This document shows, piece after piece, positions 18,914-31,049 of a stretch of DNA of 64,000 nucleotides. Source of the stretch: Nitzschia sp. DOCU1 (lineage: Eukaryota; Bacillariophyta; Bacillariophyceae; Bacillariales; Bacillariaceae); NCBI GenBank assembly GCA_951394045.1, contig OX595986.1:744001-808000 (forward strand). Direction: 5' to 3'. Under the pieces are notes generated by a model. The model searched no databases. It was not told the DNA's origin and saw nothing but the letters and a program-made list of their open reading frames with translations. The translations under genes were made by a program, and so were the position numbers. Every line of letters starts with the position of its first letter. The stretch's first letter is position 1.

Positions 18914-19013
18914 GCTGCTATGGTATGATAGGAACTCGATTGTCGGCTACTACAGGGCGAGGTATGCTGCTATGGTATGATAGGAACTCGATTGTCGGCT
19001 ACTACAGGGCGAG
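18914..19013. repeat. Tandem duplication, 48-bp identical units, 52-bp period
   Basis: GCTGCTATGGTATGATAGGA... at 18914-18961 is repeated without a difference at 18966-19013. The perfect identity suggests a recent slippage duplication. It is intergenic, just after the SECIS region. Confidence 0.9.
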
Positions 19014-19474
19014 CAGCAATTAGCCTCACTCACAGAAGGCTAACGTGGCGCAAGCTACAAACAGTGATTAATAATAGCAGCAAGGTGGCGAAAGAGAACG
19101 GTAGACTTGCATTGCAAGGTCTATAGAACAAAGAGGGGGGTGGCAAGCTATCGAGTGTTGTTCCCCTCTCCCATGGTCGTGGTCGTCTAGCCGCGCTTTA
19201 GTCGTTCTGGTCGATTTCTATGAGAACTTTTGGCTCTTCGGAGGCGTCATCGACACGGAACATCGTTCGGTACCAAGATTGCGTTGATTTCTACGGAGAC
19301 TTCCCCCCGATCGTCATCTCCGAGCGCACATCTTCCCTCATTCTTTCATTACTTTTTCTGTCGTCGTACGATTGCCTTCTTTGATCACATCTTTCTTTTT
19401 CATTTGGAGGAACTATTTGCGTTCACTCTGCAGTTAATGACTTGAGTATTAATACTATTGTAGAAGCAGCGACC

Positions 19475-21855
19475 ATGTCGGAGCATTATTCCAGGTGAGA
19501 CACGCTGCATTCGGTCACTGACGTTTGCTTGTCATGATGTGTCGCGGAAGATCGAGTTAGGGTTCGTATGATGCAGCATCGTGGCGCTTCGGATAACAAA
19601 GAAAGATATTTGACTATCACTCACTTGCGCAATCTTCTTGTGCTTTCTCTTGTAGATCCCTCGGCAGGCAGTATTGGCTTGTCGCCTTGGTGGCAATATT
19701 GACATGGCTATTTCATGCCAGTGTCAATCGAAAATTCTCTCACATGATGAACTACATGATAGAGGCGTCAGCCTTGAAACAAGGCCTTCACATGGAGGAA
19801 CTAGTCATGTTCGACAACTATCGAGAATCTACAAGGTTACATTTGGCTAGTCGACGAAATGCTAGAGACGCCTTTGCCAAAGAACTCGAGGCTGTAGAAC
19901 TTATGCACCGAATCCGGGCAGAAGAAGTTGCATTGGCTAAAGTACAAAGTGTGGTTTCCGATTTAGATGAAGAAGCTGAGGAAAATGAGCAGGCGGCATC
20001 TGACCTGGATTATGCGAGTATTGGAGATAATCTGGACTACATATCGGCCAGGCTTCAGGGGACCACTATTGAGAAGCGAGCAGAAGAGGAGGCGGCCGAA
20101 GCCAGCGATCACCTGGCGCATGCAGACGAATTGGAGCTGCAAGGGGCTCAGCGCCTAGCTGAGGCCCAAGCACAATTGAATGCCACCGAAAATCTTATGG
20201 ACGTTATAGCTACTAATCATGGTCTCTGCAAGTGGGCGGGGTGGGCTTGCAAAGGCCTGTCCAAGGACACACCGCAGGATCCTGGCAAGAAGATCTCGGA
20301 CGAGGCGATTGCTATTGCGTCGTCTTTCGACGAGGCTCTCACTTATATCGATCAAGCGAAGAAGGAAAGAGATTACGCTATGGAAATGCTGCATAAATCG
20401 ACAAAAGATGTGAACGAGTCTCTTGCTATTTTGGAAAGGGCGAACGAATTTCGAGAGCGATCAGATCAAGAACACCTGGATGCCATGAAATTGCACGAGA
20501 AAGCCGAAGAAGAGGAAGAAATTGCGGCACGAGAGGAGATTGTAGGAGCGTTTGAATCCGCAGAAATCAAAATGGATCAAGGGCGACTCATTAGTTCTCT
20601 GAATGCAATGTCTCAATTAGCCGTTGAGGCCAGAGAAGATGCTGAGAGTGCAACCGCTTTGGATTACCGTCGTGAGGTTCAACATGCCGCGATCACGGAA
20701 ACAGAGCTTCGGATCAGGGATGTTACCTTCTTGGCGAAGAAATGTGTGACTCACGCCGGGTGGTATGCCCTTTTCGCGGTACTTCTCGCGATACTACTGT
20801 TTGTGTTGTCCGTGATGAGGATCGTGACTACGTGTCTAACAAATGAGCCATGGACCTGGCTCGTCCGAGAACAAAAGTTTGTGCTCCGGGACATAAGCTA
20901 CATATATGTCCACTTTCTACTCCTCATTCTCACAATGGCCTTCTCTGGCGAGCTGTTGAGAATATACCACAAGCATGGCGTTTTTGGTCGCGTCGAAATT
21001 ATTGTGCTCTTTGCTCTAGCTGGGGCTTTCTTCCAGGTCACCTTATTACATTTCATTCCAAACATTGCACGGCTGGTCTCAGTCTCCAGTCTGAACACGC
21101 ATACTTTCCTGACATTGTTGAGGGAGAATGTTGCAAAGAGTGGAATCGTCGTGTTTGCGGTCTTCATTCTTGAGATCCTATTATGTTGGGTCAACTTTGG
21201 CAACTTCCTCTTTCTGCACATCTACAAGCTCAACGGTGTATGGCTGTGGGGATTTGTGGGGATTGCAGGAACGTTGCATGTTGTCTTTCTCGAGAATTAC
21301 TCCATAACCCCAATGAGTGATGGGTCACAATTCGAGGAGGGATCCGAGCTGTCGAGCATTCTAACCTCATCGGAGAACCAATATGGGGGTGAAATGGCGT
21401 CACTTGTAGACGATCCAACGCTACAAGACATTTCGCTCAGCCGTTCCAACAAAAGTTCACAGTCAACTAACCCTGTCGGCAGTGGCTACGGAAGCACCAT
21501 GACTGAGGACGTCCATCCTTCGTTGTCGCCTGAGATTTCCTCTACTTTTATCTCTTCATGGGTTGCACAATTGAATCAGCTCAAGCTTCTCCTGGACATG
21601 CTGCTGGCGTCCTGGGCAGTTTGGGTCAGCCGGCACAACATTTTGATCATCTTCAAGCTTTCACCGCTATCACCAGGAATTGTATGGGGCTTCTTTCCAC
21701 TTTGGATTCTGGATGTATTTTTGTTTGCACTCTTAGGTGTTCTGATTTACGCATTTTGTAAATGGAGGCAACAAAAGCAACAAGAGATTTCGCATTTTCG
21801 AGAAGATTTTGAACACGGCGCTGCACATTCATCCAACGTACCGCTTCTTGGATGA
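19475..21855 (+). CDS. Coiled-coil multi-span membrane protein, unknown family
   Basis: A 20-nt first exon (19475-19494, MSEHYSR) joins 19656-21855 across a 161-bp intron in phase 2, giving 739 residues. One N-terminal transmembrane segment (LVALVAILTWLFHASV) precedes ~330 residues of Ala/Glu-rich coiled coil. Five to six further hydrophobic spans follow (WYALFAVLLAILLFVL; YIYVHFLLLILTMAF; IIVLFALAGAFFQVTLL; IVVFAVFILEILLCW; WGFVGIAGTLHVVFL). After a Ser-rich loop there is a last pair of spans ending in YAFCKWRQQK. No transporter or enzyme motif is recognised. Topology suggests a membrane protein with a large coiled-coil domain on one face. Function is unknown. Confidence 0.78.
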
Positions 21856-22133
21856 GAGTCGTTGAATGTCACGCTTGGATTGAGCGGCCGTACAAGCGTC
21901 AGCTAAAGGGGGGATGGGAGCTTCGATCACTCGTTCCTCTACTATTAGCTGTCTCCTACCCTACTACTATAAACAAAGCAGCGTAGATCACGCACTATGC
22001 AGTTAGCAACTACCTTCGCTAATTGAAATGGGATACTTATTAGAAGACCTTTGACCTTTAGTATGCTTCTTGACAGCATTCATCGTCGTGGTGGTGAACA
22101 TCTCGATCTGGCGGGCCGTGCAAAGCAAAAGTT

Positions 22134-22205
22134 CTCCGTCACAGGGAATCGAACCCTGGTCTCCCGCGTGACAGGCGGGGATACTAGCCACTATACTATG
22201 ACGGA
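22134..22205 (-). tRNA. trnD-GUC: tRNA-Asp (GTC)
   Basis: The minus strand folds as a complete cloverleaf. Acceptor TCCGTCA pairs with TGACGGA, followed by discriminator G. The anticodon arm is CCCGC-CTGTCAC-GCGGG (anticodon GTC). The T arm is CAGGG-TTCGAAT-CCCTG. There is no intron. A TTTT tract (22127-22130 on the minus strand) follows within 10 nt as an RNA polymerase III terminator. Confidence 0.97.
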
Positions 22206-22484
22206 ACGGTGCAGTGCAGTAATTATTTAGATCTAAGTAGTTTACAAGTTTAAATTTATCAACACTCTGGCGATCTATCTCAGGAGTATTGCTACTTCTC
22301 ATCGTATCACTACGGTAAGTATGGATTTCCTTGGTTATCATCGGGACGGAAGCAAACTCATCAGGGTCATGTGCATTGCGATCTTCTAATAACATAGAAA
22401 AGTACCCACAATCATGAGGGAAACTAGTAGCAAGAAGAGAGAAATAACCCTAATCCTAGTGGCAATACTTTCACTGACATCATT

Positions 22485-25400
22485 TTATGATTGCTGTGAA
22501 CTTTGCTGAGCTGCCTGAGCACGCATGGATTCTGCCGCCTGAAAGAGCTTTTGAACATTAGCAACCGATTCCGGTGGCAGGGCTGCCTGAATGCGTTGGT
22601 ACGCCTGCAAAAAAAGCAACATGAACGCAAAGTGTCAGACTAAGATCGAGATGGATTCCTACTTTGCAAGAATCTTGAGCATGCTTACATCTGGTTCACG
22701 TTGGAACGCAGCACTCAAAGTGTCGCTCAAGTAGAGCAATTCGTCCACTCGATCCAGAGGTGACGTGAAGTCTTCATCAACATCCTCGCGGTCCTCGTCC
22801 CAGTCACTACCCAATAAGAACTTTGCCATGTCATCATCCCAACTGGTGACGCCTTGGAGGGCTTTTCGATACGACTCGTCAACTTCGTTGGTGACGTCCT
22901 CGTCTTCGCCAAAGCCGAGGTCGACGTCTCCTACGACATTGTCCAAGCCATCTGCCGCATCCGCGAGGTTATCATCTTTCGCGTCGGTTTCTCCCTTCTC
23001 AGCCTCTGTCTTCAAGGCAATCGTCATTTTCACGACGGTATCAATGAGCTGCGGGATGGCTTGCTGAATCGAAGGAGGCAGCGAAGCCGCCGGGATCTGA
23101 AGTATCGAAGCAAGACCGAGGATCGTCAACTTTCGTGGAAGCCATCGGTCCATCGATTCCGCATCTTTCATCCACTTGGCAAACACCTGCTGCGTGACGC
23201 CACGCTTTTCAAGTTCAATGAGCTCACGCTGTGGGTTGTAATAAAGTGCCGATCCGAGGATCTGGTAAATGGACACTCTTGTGAGTGGGCTTTCCGAATT
23301 TACTTGCTGTCCCAGCTTCCCCAGAGAAATCTCATTGATGATCGGAATGTACATGTCGATCTTCCCCGGACAATTATGAAGTAGACTCATAAACAACGAC
23401 AGGGCGTACCGGCATTCCGTTTCAGAAGCACGGTCGTTGGTCACCGTCTTGGCAACCATGCTCACAATGAGGTCGATGTACCGAATCAAGCCCTCCGGAA
23501 GTTGCGCTTTGCCCGCCAAGAAAATATCTGGTGCCTTCTGAATGTAGCTCTGAAGGCATGGAACCATCATGTTCAAATAATCGTATGCCCATTGATCAAA
23601 CGCCATGTAGATGAGCGGGAATGCCTGCCAAAGCTCGGGCGAGATGTGTTCGGGAAAGTATGTCAAAAATGTCAGAATATCCAAAGCGCATTCGAGATAT
23701 TCAATATACTCTCCGTCGTTGCCCATGATCTTCAGAACGAGAGGAATTAAGAGGGGCTCGAGGTTCTTTAGTATCGTTGGTTGATCGCAGATTCCTTTGA
23801 GGACCGTAGCAACGCATTCCAAACACTGCGCTGCTGCCATTGCGGCATCGTCGTCGTCTTCGTCTTCCCCCGCAGTACAGTATTGATTGAACGCATTGCT
23901 GAGTTGGGTTACCAGCTGAATAGCATGGGGTTCAATGTGGTCGCCAAACTTGTCTAGCAGCACCTGAAGGGCGCTTACGACTTCATCATTTCCAATCTCA
24001 TTCATGATTCGGAAATATTCTGTCAATAGCTGTGGAAGCACGGGCAGCAACGTGTCTTCGGCACCATCCGCCTCGATTAAGAACCGCAGTGATTTACTGG
24101 CTTCGATTTGTACAGGAAGGGCGGGATCACTTAGCCGTTGTAGTGTGAGCTGTAAGAGCGCCCGAAGGTTTGTACCATCGTCTGACCAAGTGACAGTGGA
24201 GAACTGCTGGACCATCCAGCACGCTCGATACCGAAGGAAGGCCACTGGAGAGTTGAAATCTGGAAACACCGACGTCACCAAGAGTCCTTCGATTTCCTTC
24301 GCGTACCTGTCTTTAGCGAGCAGGAACTTCGCCAGCGACCCAAATGTCAATAAGGCTCCATCTTTCTCGATATGATTCTTGCTCTCTGGAGGCGATGCAG
24401 CGTAACGCTGCAACATCTCAGTCATTCGACCGAGCAGGTTCTGGGTCACATCTTGTCCTCGATGCTTGACAAGATCAGTAACCAGTGTAATGGCAGACAT
24501 TCGAGGGTCATAAAAGTCGGCAAGGGGACTATTCTGTCGATGGACAAACTCGTGAGGGTCATTCTCAAAGATATCAATGTCCTCCTGAGTCAAGCACATT
24601 GTCGGAAAACAAACTTGGTAAAGTAAAAAGTCCAGATGGGGTTTCAGTAATTTGTAAGTCGACGACAGCTCCACAGCTAAATCAACGTAAGTCAGACACA
24701 AGTGCACAACACGATCGGTGCAAAACTGTCCACTTGGACGCAGGTTTAGAGTTTCACACACGGGCCCCAAGAATTGAGTCGCCACGTTCTGAGAGAAGTA
24801 CCGAGCAAACTCTTTGGCGTCGTCCTCGGCATAGCTAGGTATACCGTACCGCGAAAACAATCGACTCATGATTTGAACTGCCCACTTCTTTACTTTCCAC
24901 CAGGGCCAAGCGTTGCGCTCTTCGACGCTAGTTGGTTGGTTCAGCGGCGGCTGGCCGGTGCTTGCCTCGGGGAGGGGTTTGACTAGAGCGCGCTGCAGGA
25001 TATCGAGCCAAGGTTGCATGGATGCCGGATTCGTCAGGGCAGGAGAAGGATCATTGCCATCTCCTCCTGGAAGATAAAATTGAGTTGACGACCAGAAAAT
25101 CTTGAGGATTTGCTTGAGCATCATCGCTGCTTCCAAAGAATGCTCCTCGGGAATAGACAATCGCTGAGCAAGTGGCAAAAGCAGAGGGAAAGATTGAGCA
25201 ACAATCTCGTTCAGTGGTCCCCGCTGCTCTTTGCTTTTGTATTCGTATCTTTTACAGACTTTCCGAAGCGCCAGCAAGGAATTGTGAACGCGAAGACCCT
25301 GGGAAGGATCGGCCGCCCCAAGTTGGATTGTTTGTAAGAGGGCGGGAATGAGATCGGGCCAGTTTTGAGGAAAGTCATGAATGACTATCGTATGCAGAGT

Positions 25401-25911
25401 CTCTGCTAGCAAGTCTCGCAAACTCTTCTCCGGTTCTTCCAGCAACGCCGCTATCAGTCCAGGCCTGATCATGGCTTTATCTCCATCGCCTAACAAGGGA
25501 GGTTTATTTCCCTCTCCTTCCGAAAGTGGATAGCCGGCGAAATTCACTCGCTCTGCCCAGCATTCTCTACATATATTTTTCAGTTGAATGGCGGCAGCTT
25601 GTCTAACTTCGAATTGAACCTATAAAGCACCAAAGGCGGTGAGAAGCAGTCTTAGCATAGATGACACAAATGCGGATTCGTTCTTGTCGGCATTTCTGCT
25701 GACGTATACGCTGTAAATTTGTATGTCTCGGTGTTTGGGCACGGCGAATGCTTACCTGCTTTTCAGCAGCTACTTGCAACAACAAGGTTGTGGAGCCTTG
25801 AATGTGCTTCAAATTTCGAATAGTCTCTTCCGCAGGACCCCGAAGGTTTGCGTCTGGACTAAACGACTGCTGCAAGACAATATGCAGCTGTTCAACGTCC
25901 ATGGTCGCCAT
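22485..25911 (-). CDS. Importin-7/8-like nuclear transport receptor (three exons)
   Basis: Exons 25756-25911, 22689-25619 and 22485-22604 join in frame through 136-bp and 84-bp GT-AG introns, giving 1068 residues (human importin-7/8 are ~1040). The N-terminal importin-beta domain reads DANLRGPAEETIRNLKHIQG, then across the first junction AAEKQ-VQFEVRQAAAIQLKN. HEAT repeats follow. The family-typical acidic regions appear twice (GEDEDDDDAAMAAAQC and the Asp/Glu-rich stretch near 22730-22960). The last small exon adds AYQRIQAALPPESVANVQK, matching the C-terminus of Cse1/importin-7-type receptors. It binds RanGTP and carries cargo through the nuclear pore. Confidence 0.92.
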
Positions 25912-26284
25912 TGTTGGTTACTTTGAAAATGGGAAATTTCGCTTGCCCAAAGTCCAACCATCCATGGTGGTGGGCATCCCAACCAACACGAGCATATTGT
26001 GCCCCAGCGTAGATTTCTACGCATGGTCGGTGTAAATGCTGTTCCACCTCATTTGTGGCCGCCGCACGCAGGAAAGTGCGCCGCGGTAGGCGGAGAGGCG
26101 CAAGCAAGCGTTTCCATCGATAACTTTTTGCCTTCGCACAAAAAAGGGGGGAAGAAAGGTGGGGTTTTTAGTCGTGTGAGTCAAGGATTGTCTCCGTCGT
26201 CCGTCGTCGTCATCGACCGCCGAATTTCCAACCCCTCTAGGTCAAAGGCGGCACGACGACTCTACTGATAGAGGACAAGTAGTC
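25912..26284. other. 5' region of the importin gene
   Basis: No clear gene is present. It is the probable promoter region for the importin on the minus strand. Confidence 0.4.
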
Positions 26285-26455
26285 ATGGTGGTTGGTTATA
26301 CATTGGCCGTGGTTTTGTTGGGTCCTCTTTTACTATATATTCTACTCCGGAACAGTGATCAATACGATAGTCAGTGCGTAGAGGATTTTTCTCGCCTTGC
26401 ACCTGCCCGACTCCCACATCAAATCGGATGCAACGATCGTCGGCATCATCGATAG
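26285..26455 (+). CDS. Possible 56-residue single-span membrane peptide
   Basis: An ATG at 26285 opens 56 codons ending in TAG. The N-terminal 21 residues are hydrophobic (VVGYTLAVVLLGPLLLYILL). The tail is polar and His/Arg-rich. It lies in a gap between two minus-strand genes, where no other gene explains it. Size and N-terminal span would fit a small subunit of a membrane complex, but no family is recognised and chance is not excluded. Confidence 0.25.
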   Translation: MVVGYTLAVVLLGPLLLYILLRNSDQYDSQCVEDFSRLAPARLPHQIGCNDRRHHR

Positions 26456-26523
26456 CATTACTCGCTAGCTAGTTAAAATCCTAAGAAAGTGGACGCCACG
26501 GTTTACTCAAAGATCAAATGGTT

Positions 26524-27521
26524 CTATCCAGAGCGTTGCTCCACCTCTGCAGGAGTAAGCGCTTGTATTTGCAAGGCATGGATTTGTGGCATGATATTCC
26601 CGAGTATCATGTAGATTAACTGATGGCGCTTCACGAGGTTGAGACCATCAAAGGCTTCTGCAACAATTTGCAGCTCAAAGTGAGACTCCCCGTCCATATC
26701 ATTGCCCGCGTGTCCAGCGTGTTGGTGTGAATTGTCGATTAGTGTCAACGACAATGGTTTCAAAGCTTGCAGGGCGCTAACAATAGCATTGTATTTGGGG
26801 CCCTGACTAGGGTCCATTGCCGAATCTGAGGATGACGCTGACGATTTTTCCGTTGGGGTACTGCTCGCCCCTTGTCCAGCTTCCCTGGCAGCGGCGTCCA
26901 ATGCCAGCGCCTTTTCTTTCATTGATTTGAGCATATTTAGGAATCCGTTGTTTCTGCCTGGCGTCAACGACTGTTCGATTTTCGCCACCTTGATGAATTG
27001 TGGATCAACTTTTTGAATAGCTTGCGCCGTGTTGCCGGAGAGGCATCTGCTCACATACGGAATGAGGATCGGTCGACCGACTGTGGCACAGAACAGTAGA
27101 CCTATTCGACTTACCTGACCAGCAAAGCAACCAGTCCTCTTGTGAGCAGTCCATCTGAGTCTCCAATGAATTTGATAACGTAGTCACCGATTTCTTCGTT
27201 GTATTCTGCAGTTCCATCAACGTACACGGTCGAAAGGCAACCTGGGACTTTGTTCTCTGGGATTTTGGACGATTCGGGCATGTTGTTGGCTTCTTTGGTG
27301 TTTTGAGCCATATACAAGAGCTGCTTATACCGAAGTTGTTCATCAGCGATCATGCTGAAGGCATCGGTAACCTTCTTTAGTTCCGGCGTCAATCCGAGAT
27401 CGACGTCGCTTCCGCCCGAGCCTAGAGGACCGACCCGCCCCAAATGATATCGACGTTGTTCCAACAAAAAGGCATCGGCAGAGGCCAAAACTCCAAGCAA
27501 AACCGCAATCGTGAACCTCAT
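26524..27521 (-). CDS. SUFE1: Plastid SufE-BolA fusion protein
   Basis: Exons 27115-27521 and 26524-27046 join across a 68-bp intron in phase 2, restoring ALLV-R-CLSGNTAQAIQKVDP; 309 residues. Residues 1-18 form a signal peptide ending ASADAFLL, an ASAFAP-type plastid motif. The SufE domain has RYKQLLYMAQ, the sulfur-accepting Cys in VPGCLS (C95) and FIGDSDGLLTRGL. The second exon continues with IEQSLTPGRNNGFLNML. The C-terminal ~90 residues are a BolA domain (LTLIDNSHQHAGH ... HFELQIVAEAFDG ... RHQLIYMIL). SufE activates the cysteine desulfurase SufS in plastid Fe-S assembly. The BolA part may link it to monothiol glutaredoxins. The same fusion occurs in plant chloroplast SufE1. Confidence 0.92.
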
Positions 27522-28235
27522 AGTTCTAAAAGATTTTCCTACTTTCTCGTCTAGCTGGTAGAAGGTTTGGAGATGATCTTCGTATCACTTGTAGATTGTA
27601 AAGCTAAGAGTACGTAGTACCTGTTGTTGTGGTGGTGGAAATGAGATGTGGTGGTTCTGACCTTGGAACTACGTCGTTTCAATGGCGATCGGCCGGAAAT
27701 GCTGAAGGCACGACGGTGCGGGCAACGCACTTTTCATTTTCTCGCGCACGCGAAGGGTTTGACGTCAATAGATTACGACGTCATCACTGCGTCACCACAT
27801 GCTTGCCGAAGCTCCAGTTGGAGGCAAGATTTAAAGATTTCCCACCAACAACCCACTCCACGCTGAACGCAACACGAGCAAGCATTTGAAGTTTGGTCCC
27901 GTGGGTCAAACGCGCGCGACAAAACTTCAACCGGCGAAATGGAAGAACGGACAAGAGAGATCTGATGTTGACACGGATGGGCCAATGAGACATCATCTTT
28001 CTTCGTGATTGAAACGCTTGGCGATTTCTAAACCAATCAACACGTTGAGAAGAGTACCAACCATACGCAATACCCCACATTCAAGCATCCCATCAAAAGC
28101 ATTCATTGCCACATCAAGAAGAGGTTAAAAGCCGATCTTTCTTCGTCAGTTCGAAATATCTAAGTTTCATAAAAGCAACAGCTAGTTTCCGCCATTGAAA
28201 CCCACCTCGAGTTGCCCACGAGCTGTCCTCAGGCG
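27522..28235. other. Divergent promoter region
   Basis: 714 bp between the SufE-BolA start (-) and the DUF6824 start (+). No credible gene or repeat was recognised. Confidence 0.4.
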
Positions 28236-29642
28236 ATGTTGAGCTCCAGTCCTTGCCAATCTGGCAGGAGGGTGTCAACATCACCGAGGATGAGTTCCCT
28301 ACTGCTCACAGCGGAGGTTCAAGCTGCCAAACTACATAGCACCCGGCCAAATGATACTTGGATCGGGGCTCATGAAGCCCGGGTATCTTCTTGTTTTGAC
28401 GGAATGAATAGGAATGGTCGGAATTCAGAAACTGCTTTGCACGATAAAAGCAGTGGTACGTTTTCTGCATCCACGCCCGCGCTCCAAACCGAAGATTCTC
28501 TTCCTGGGCCTACTTTGACCGGGGAGAGCTTGCGTGCGGACCAGGCATCATCGATCAGCGTTCACATATCATCCCCTCTTACGGACGTAGAACCGGAACA
28601 ACTCTCATCGAAACCCTTTGCTACCACTGTTGCTAGCACTAGCGATACGCCATTGTTTGGCTCTAAGCATCATCACTCTCCACACACAACCACGAATCCA
28701 TCCCACAATCGAAGTCCCATCTACTCGAACAACCCTGTTTCATATGTTCCAGGCGATGAGTTGACTTCTGCTAAACCATGGAATCACGTTGATTCTTCTC
28801 CCATGCAACGACAGGAAGCTCCTGTTGTTGTATCGAAAGCCCCGCACCCGGTGATGCCTTCCCTTACGAACGAACAACAGATGGCTAATCCCGACTCCAT
28901 CTGGGACGGACCTGCTAGCGAGGTCGGTTCTCCGACTGCTCATAAACGAGATTATTCGGCTACCGTCGGTGCTACTTCTAGTCCGGACGATGCGTTGCAT
29001 TCGCGCGATGCTGTACCGTTCGGTCTTCGAAACAAGAAAATGAAACCAACGGACTGTCTTTTGTACGCGGCGACCCTTCTTTCCAAAGAAGATGACACTC
29101 TTTCGTCTGCCCTTGGTGCAACTAGTCGTGCCCACATAATGAGCACGCCCCCAGAGTCACCTTCCAAGATGCTCGAATGCCCTGCTAGGGCACCAGATAG
29201 TGTGAACGGCGACGACTTTACCAAGCCTCGTGATGTTGATGTGCTTTGTGGCCGAGGTGGCCTCATTAACAAGCATTTCGGGAATGTAGTGTATCGCAAG
29301 GTAGTCGACTTCAACAAACCGTTCTACCAGAGTGTTCACAAGAAGCATCGAATTCTTGTGAGTCAGTCGATTGTGCAGTCTATCTTGAACTTTGGAGGTC
29401 GCTTCTTGATCTTGGGGGCCAAGGGGAAGTCTTGGATTGAGATTGGTTATAAACGGGCAGTTCAAAAGACGTCACAGGCCCTCAGGGAAAGGTCTCTAGC
29501 TCAAGATGATGATGACGCCAACGAGGACAACGGAGCGCAACTCGGAGAAGATGAAACCTTCAATGGCAAGTTCCATGGCAACAAGAAAGCTATCACAAAC
29601 CAGGGGAAAGATCAAGCCAAGGAGCCGCCTTGCTGCGTTTGA
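28236..29642 (+). CDS. DUF6824-domain protein (diatom family)
   Basis: 468 residues from the ATG at 28236; the frame is open 24 bp further upstream only from a TTG. The first ~320 residues are Ser/Thr/Pro-rich and probably disordered. The conserved domain (about 330-425) begins DVDVLCGRGGLINKHFGNVV and continues VDFNKPFYQSVHKKHRILVS and FLILGAKGKSWIEIGYKRAV. The signature CGRGGxxNxHxGN is characteristic of a domain expanded in diatoms. The C-terminus is acidic, then Lys-rich. DNA binding or transcriptional regulation is often suggested for this family, but nothing in the sequence proves it. Confidence 0.82.
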   Translation: MLSSSPCQSGRRVSTSPRMSSLLLTAEVQAAKLHSTRPNDTWIGAHEARVSSCFDGMNRNGRNSETALHDKSSGTFSASTPALQTEDSLPGPTLTGESLRADQASSISVHISSPLTDVEPEQLSSKPFATTVASTSDTPLFGSKHHHSPHTTTNPSHNRSPIYSNNPVSYVPGDELTSAKPWNHVDSSPMQRQEAPVVVSKAPHPVMPSLTNEQQMANPDSIWDGPASEVGSPTAHKRDYSATVGATSSPDDALHSRDAVPFGLRNKKMKPTDCLLYAATLLSKEDDTLSSALGATSRAHIMSTPPESPSKMLECPARAPDSVNGDDFTKPRDVDVLCGRGGLINKHFGNVVYRKVVDFNKPFYQSVHKKHRILVSQSIVQSILNFGGRFLILGAKGKSWIEIGYKRAVQKTSQALRERSLAQDDDDANEDNGAQLGEDETFNGKFHGNKKAITNQGKDQAKEPPCCV

Positions 29643-30161
29643 TCCCATGCCTCACGCTGCCGGCGTCCTTATGTATGCTATTTTTTTTATGTCTCTACTT
29701 TAACTAAAACCTATGCTATTCTTTCTAATACTTTTCCTATGCTTGCCCATGTATCGTCGTACGATCTTCGCTCCTACTCTCATATTCCAAGGGTTGCGTG
29801 GGGGCAAGAGTACTTTCCTGTAGTCGCCTCTACTACTCTTTTATAGTAGTATTTGTTCGTTACTCGTATCATAGCCCAGCCAAGTCTAAGGCACAGTGAT
29901 AGCAAACGGCATGGTTAGCATTAATACCTACGATTTTACTGTGCAATGTTCCGCCGGGCCGTCTCCAGCATTCTTTTCATCGAGCACGCCCAGGCACACG
30001 TCGGCAACGAGATGGCCCACGATTCACACTGTGCGGGATGACGCGAGAAAAGTATCCTGCCGCCGAGAAGAAAAGAAACCGGAAATCCGTTGAGGACTTA
30101 CTCCTGCCTCCTATTATAGTTGGAACGAGAGCTGTAAACAGCAAAAGCAATATCAAGAATC
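29643..30161. other. Intergenic region before the zinc-finger pair
   Basis: No gene is seen. The last ~70 bp (from 30093) belong to the duplicated block shared with 31316-31383. Confidence 0.45.
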
Positions 30162-30695
30162 ATGGGTCGTAGCTGTGCCGATTGTGGGTACTTTCTGAGC
30201 AATTCTAATTACAGTCGCAATCAGTGGCTCAAAGGGGAAGGCTACTCTCGTTGCAGAGACTGCGTTGATGGCTGTGGGGGCTACGTCTGCCCCTCCTATC
30301 AATGTGGACAGTGCAATCGGACTTTTAACTCTCAAAATGAACTTAACATGCATATGCAAGTGCATCGGCCTCGGAACGTTTCCTGTCCGGTCTGTGGTGA
30401 AACTCGTTTCCGATCGGGTGCCAATGCCGTGCAGCACGTCGAGAGCGGATATTGCAAAGGTTGCCGTGGTGCTGACAATGCCCGGCAGAAAATTTACGAT
30501 TTCGCATCTCGCCAGACTGGAATGCGTCCCTTTATGACGAATACGCCGCAGCTTACGTATGGAGACTGGACCCCCAGCTCCGTGCCAGATTATCCCTATT
30601 GCTGCCCCCAGTGTGACCGCTCCTTCCGCCAGATGAGCCAACTACTTCAACATCAAGATCAAAAGCATGGAAATCTTCGCATGCTCCAGTATTGA
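30162..30695 (+). CDS. C2H2/Cys-rich zinc-finger protein, copy A
   Basis: 177 residues, single exon. Zinc-binding modules in order: an N-terminal CxxC pair (CADC at 5-8 and CRDC at 31-34); a C2H2 finger YQCGQCNRTFNSQNELNMHM; a Cys-rich unit (CPVCGETRF ... HVESGYCKGC); a spacer ending TYGDWTPSSVPDYP; and a second C2H2 finger CPQCDRSFRQMSQLLQHQDQ ending KH. Nucleic-acid binding is the usual role of such fingers, but the target is unknown. It is 89% identical by my count to copy B, 1.2 kb downstream. The long antisense frame is a shadow of this gene. Confidence 0.85.
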   Translation: MGRSCADCGYFLSNSNYSRNQWLKGEGYSRCRDCVDGCGGYVCPSYQCGQCNRTFNSQNELNMHMQVHRPRNVSCPVCGETRFRSGANAVQHVESGYCKGCRGADNARQKIYDFASRQTGMRPFMTNTPQLTYGDWTPSSVPDYPYCCPQCDRSFRQMSQLLQHQDQKHGNLRMLQY

Positions 30696-31049
30696 GAGCA
30701 CTTCGATTTCTTTGTCGACTGTTGAATTTCGACCATTATGTTGGTCGAATGAGAAGAAGAATTTCAATGCGAGGGAGGGAGAAGTTTCTGACTACTACGA
30801 CTACCGCATACCGACATATTGAATGGACCATGACTACTACAGTATCATATTCACCATTTCCCAATAACTTCATTCTAATACTAGCCACACACATTCCCAT
30901 CATGTTCTTCACACTACTTACGGTAGTTTCAGTTCTCGTCGACCTCGACTTCCTCAGCACTCCCAGCGTCGACCGGCTTCTCACTTCTTGCTGGTGACGT
31001 TTTTGCTTCCCTCCAACAAGACTACCGTGGGCTGTCAAGACCCGTAAGC

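Noticed and set aside
18605..18928. Plus-strand frame of 107 codons after the selenoprotein
   Set aside because: It runs through the predicted SECIS and has no domain character. The RNA structure explains this region better.
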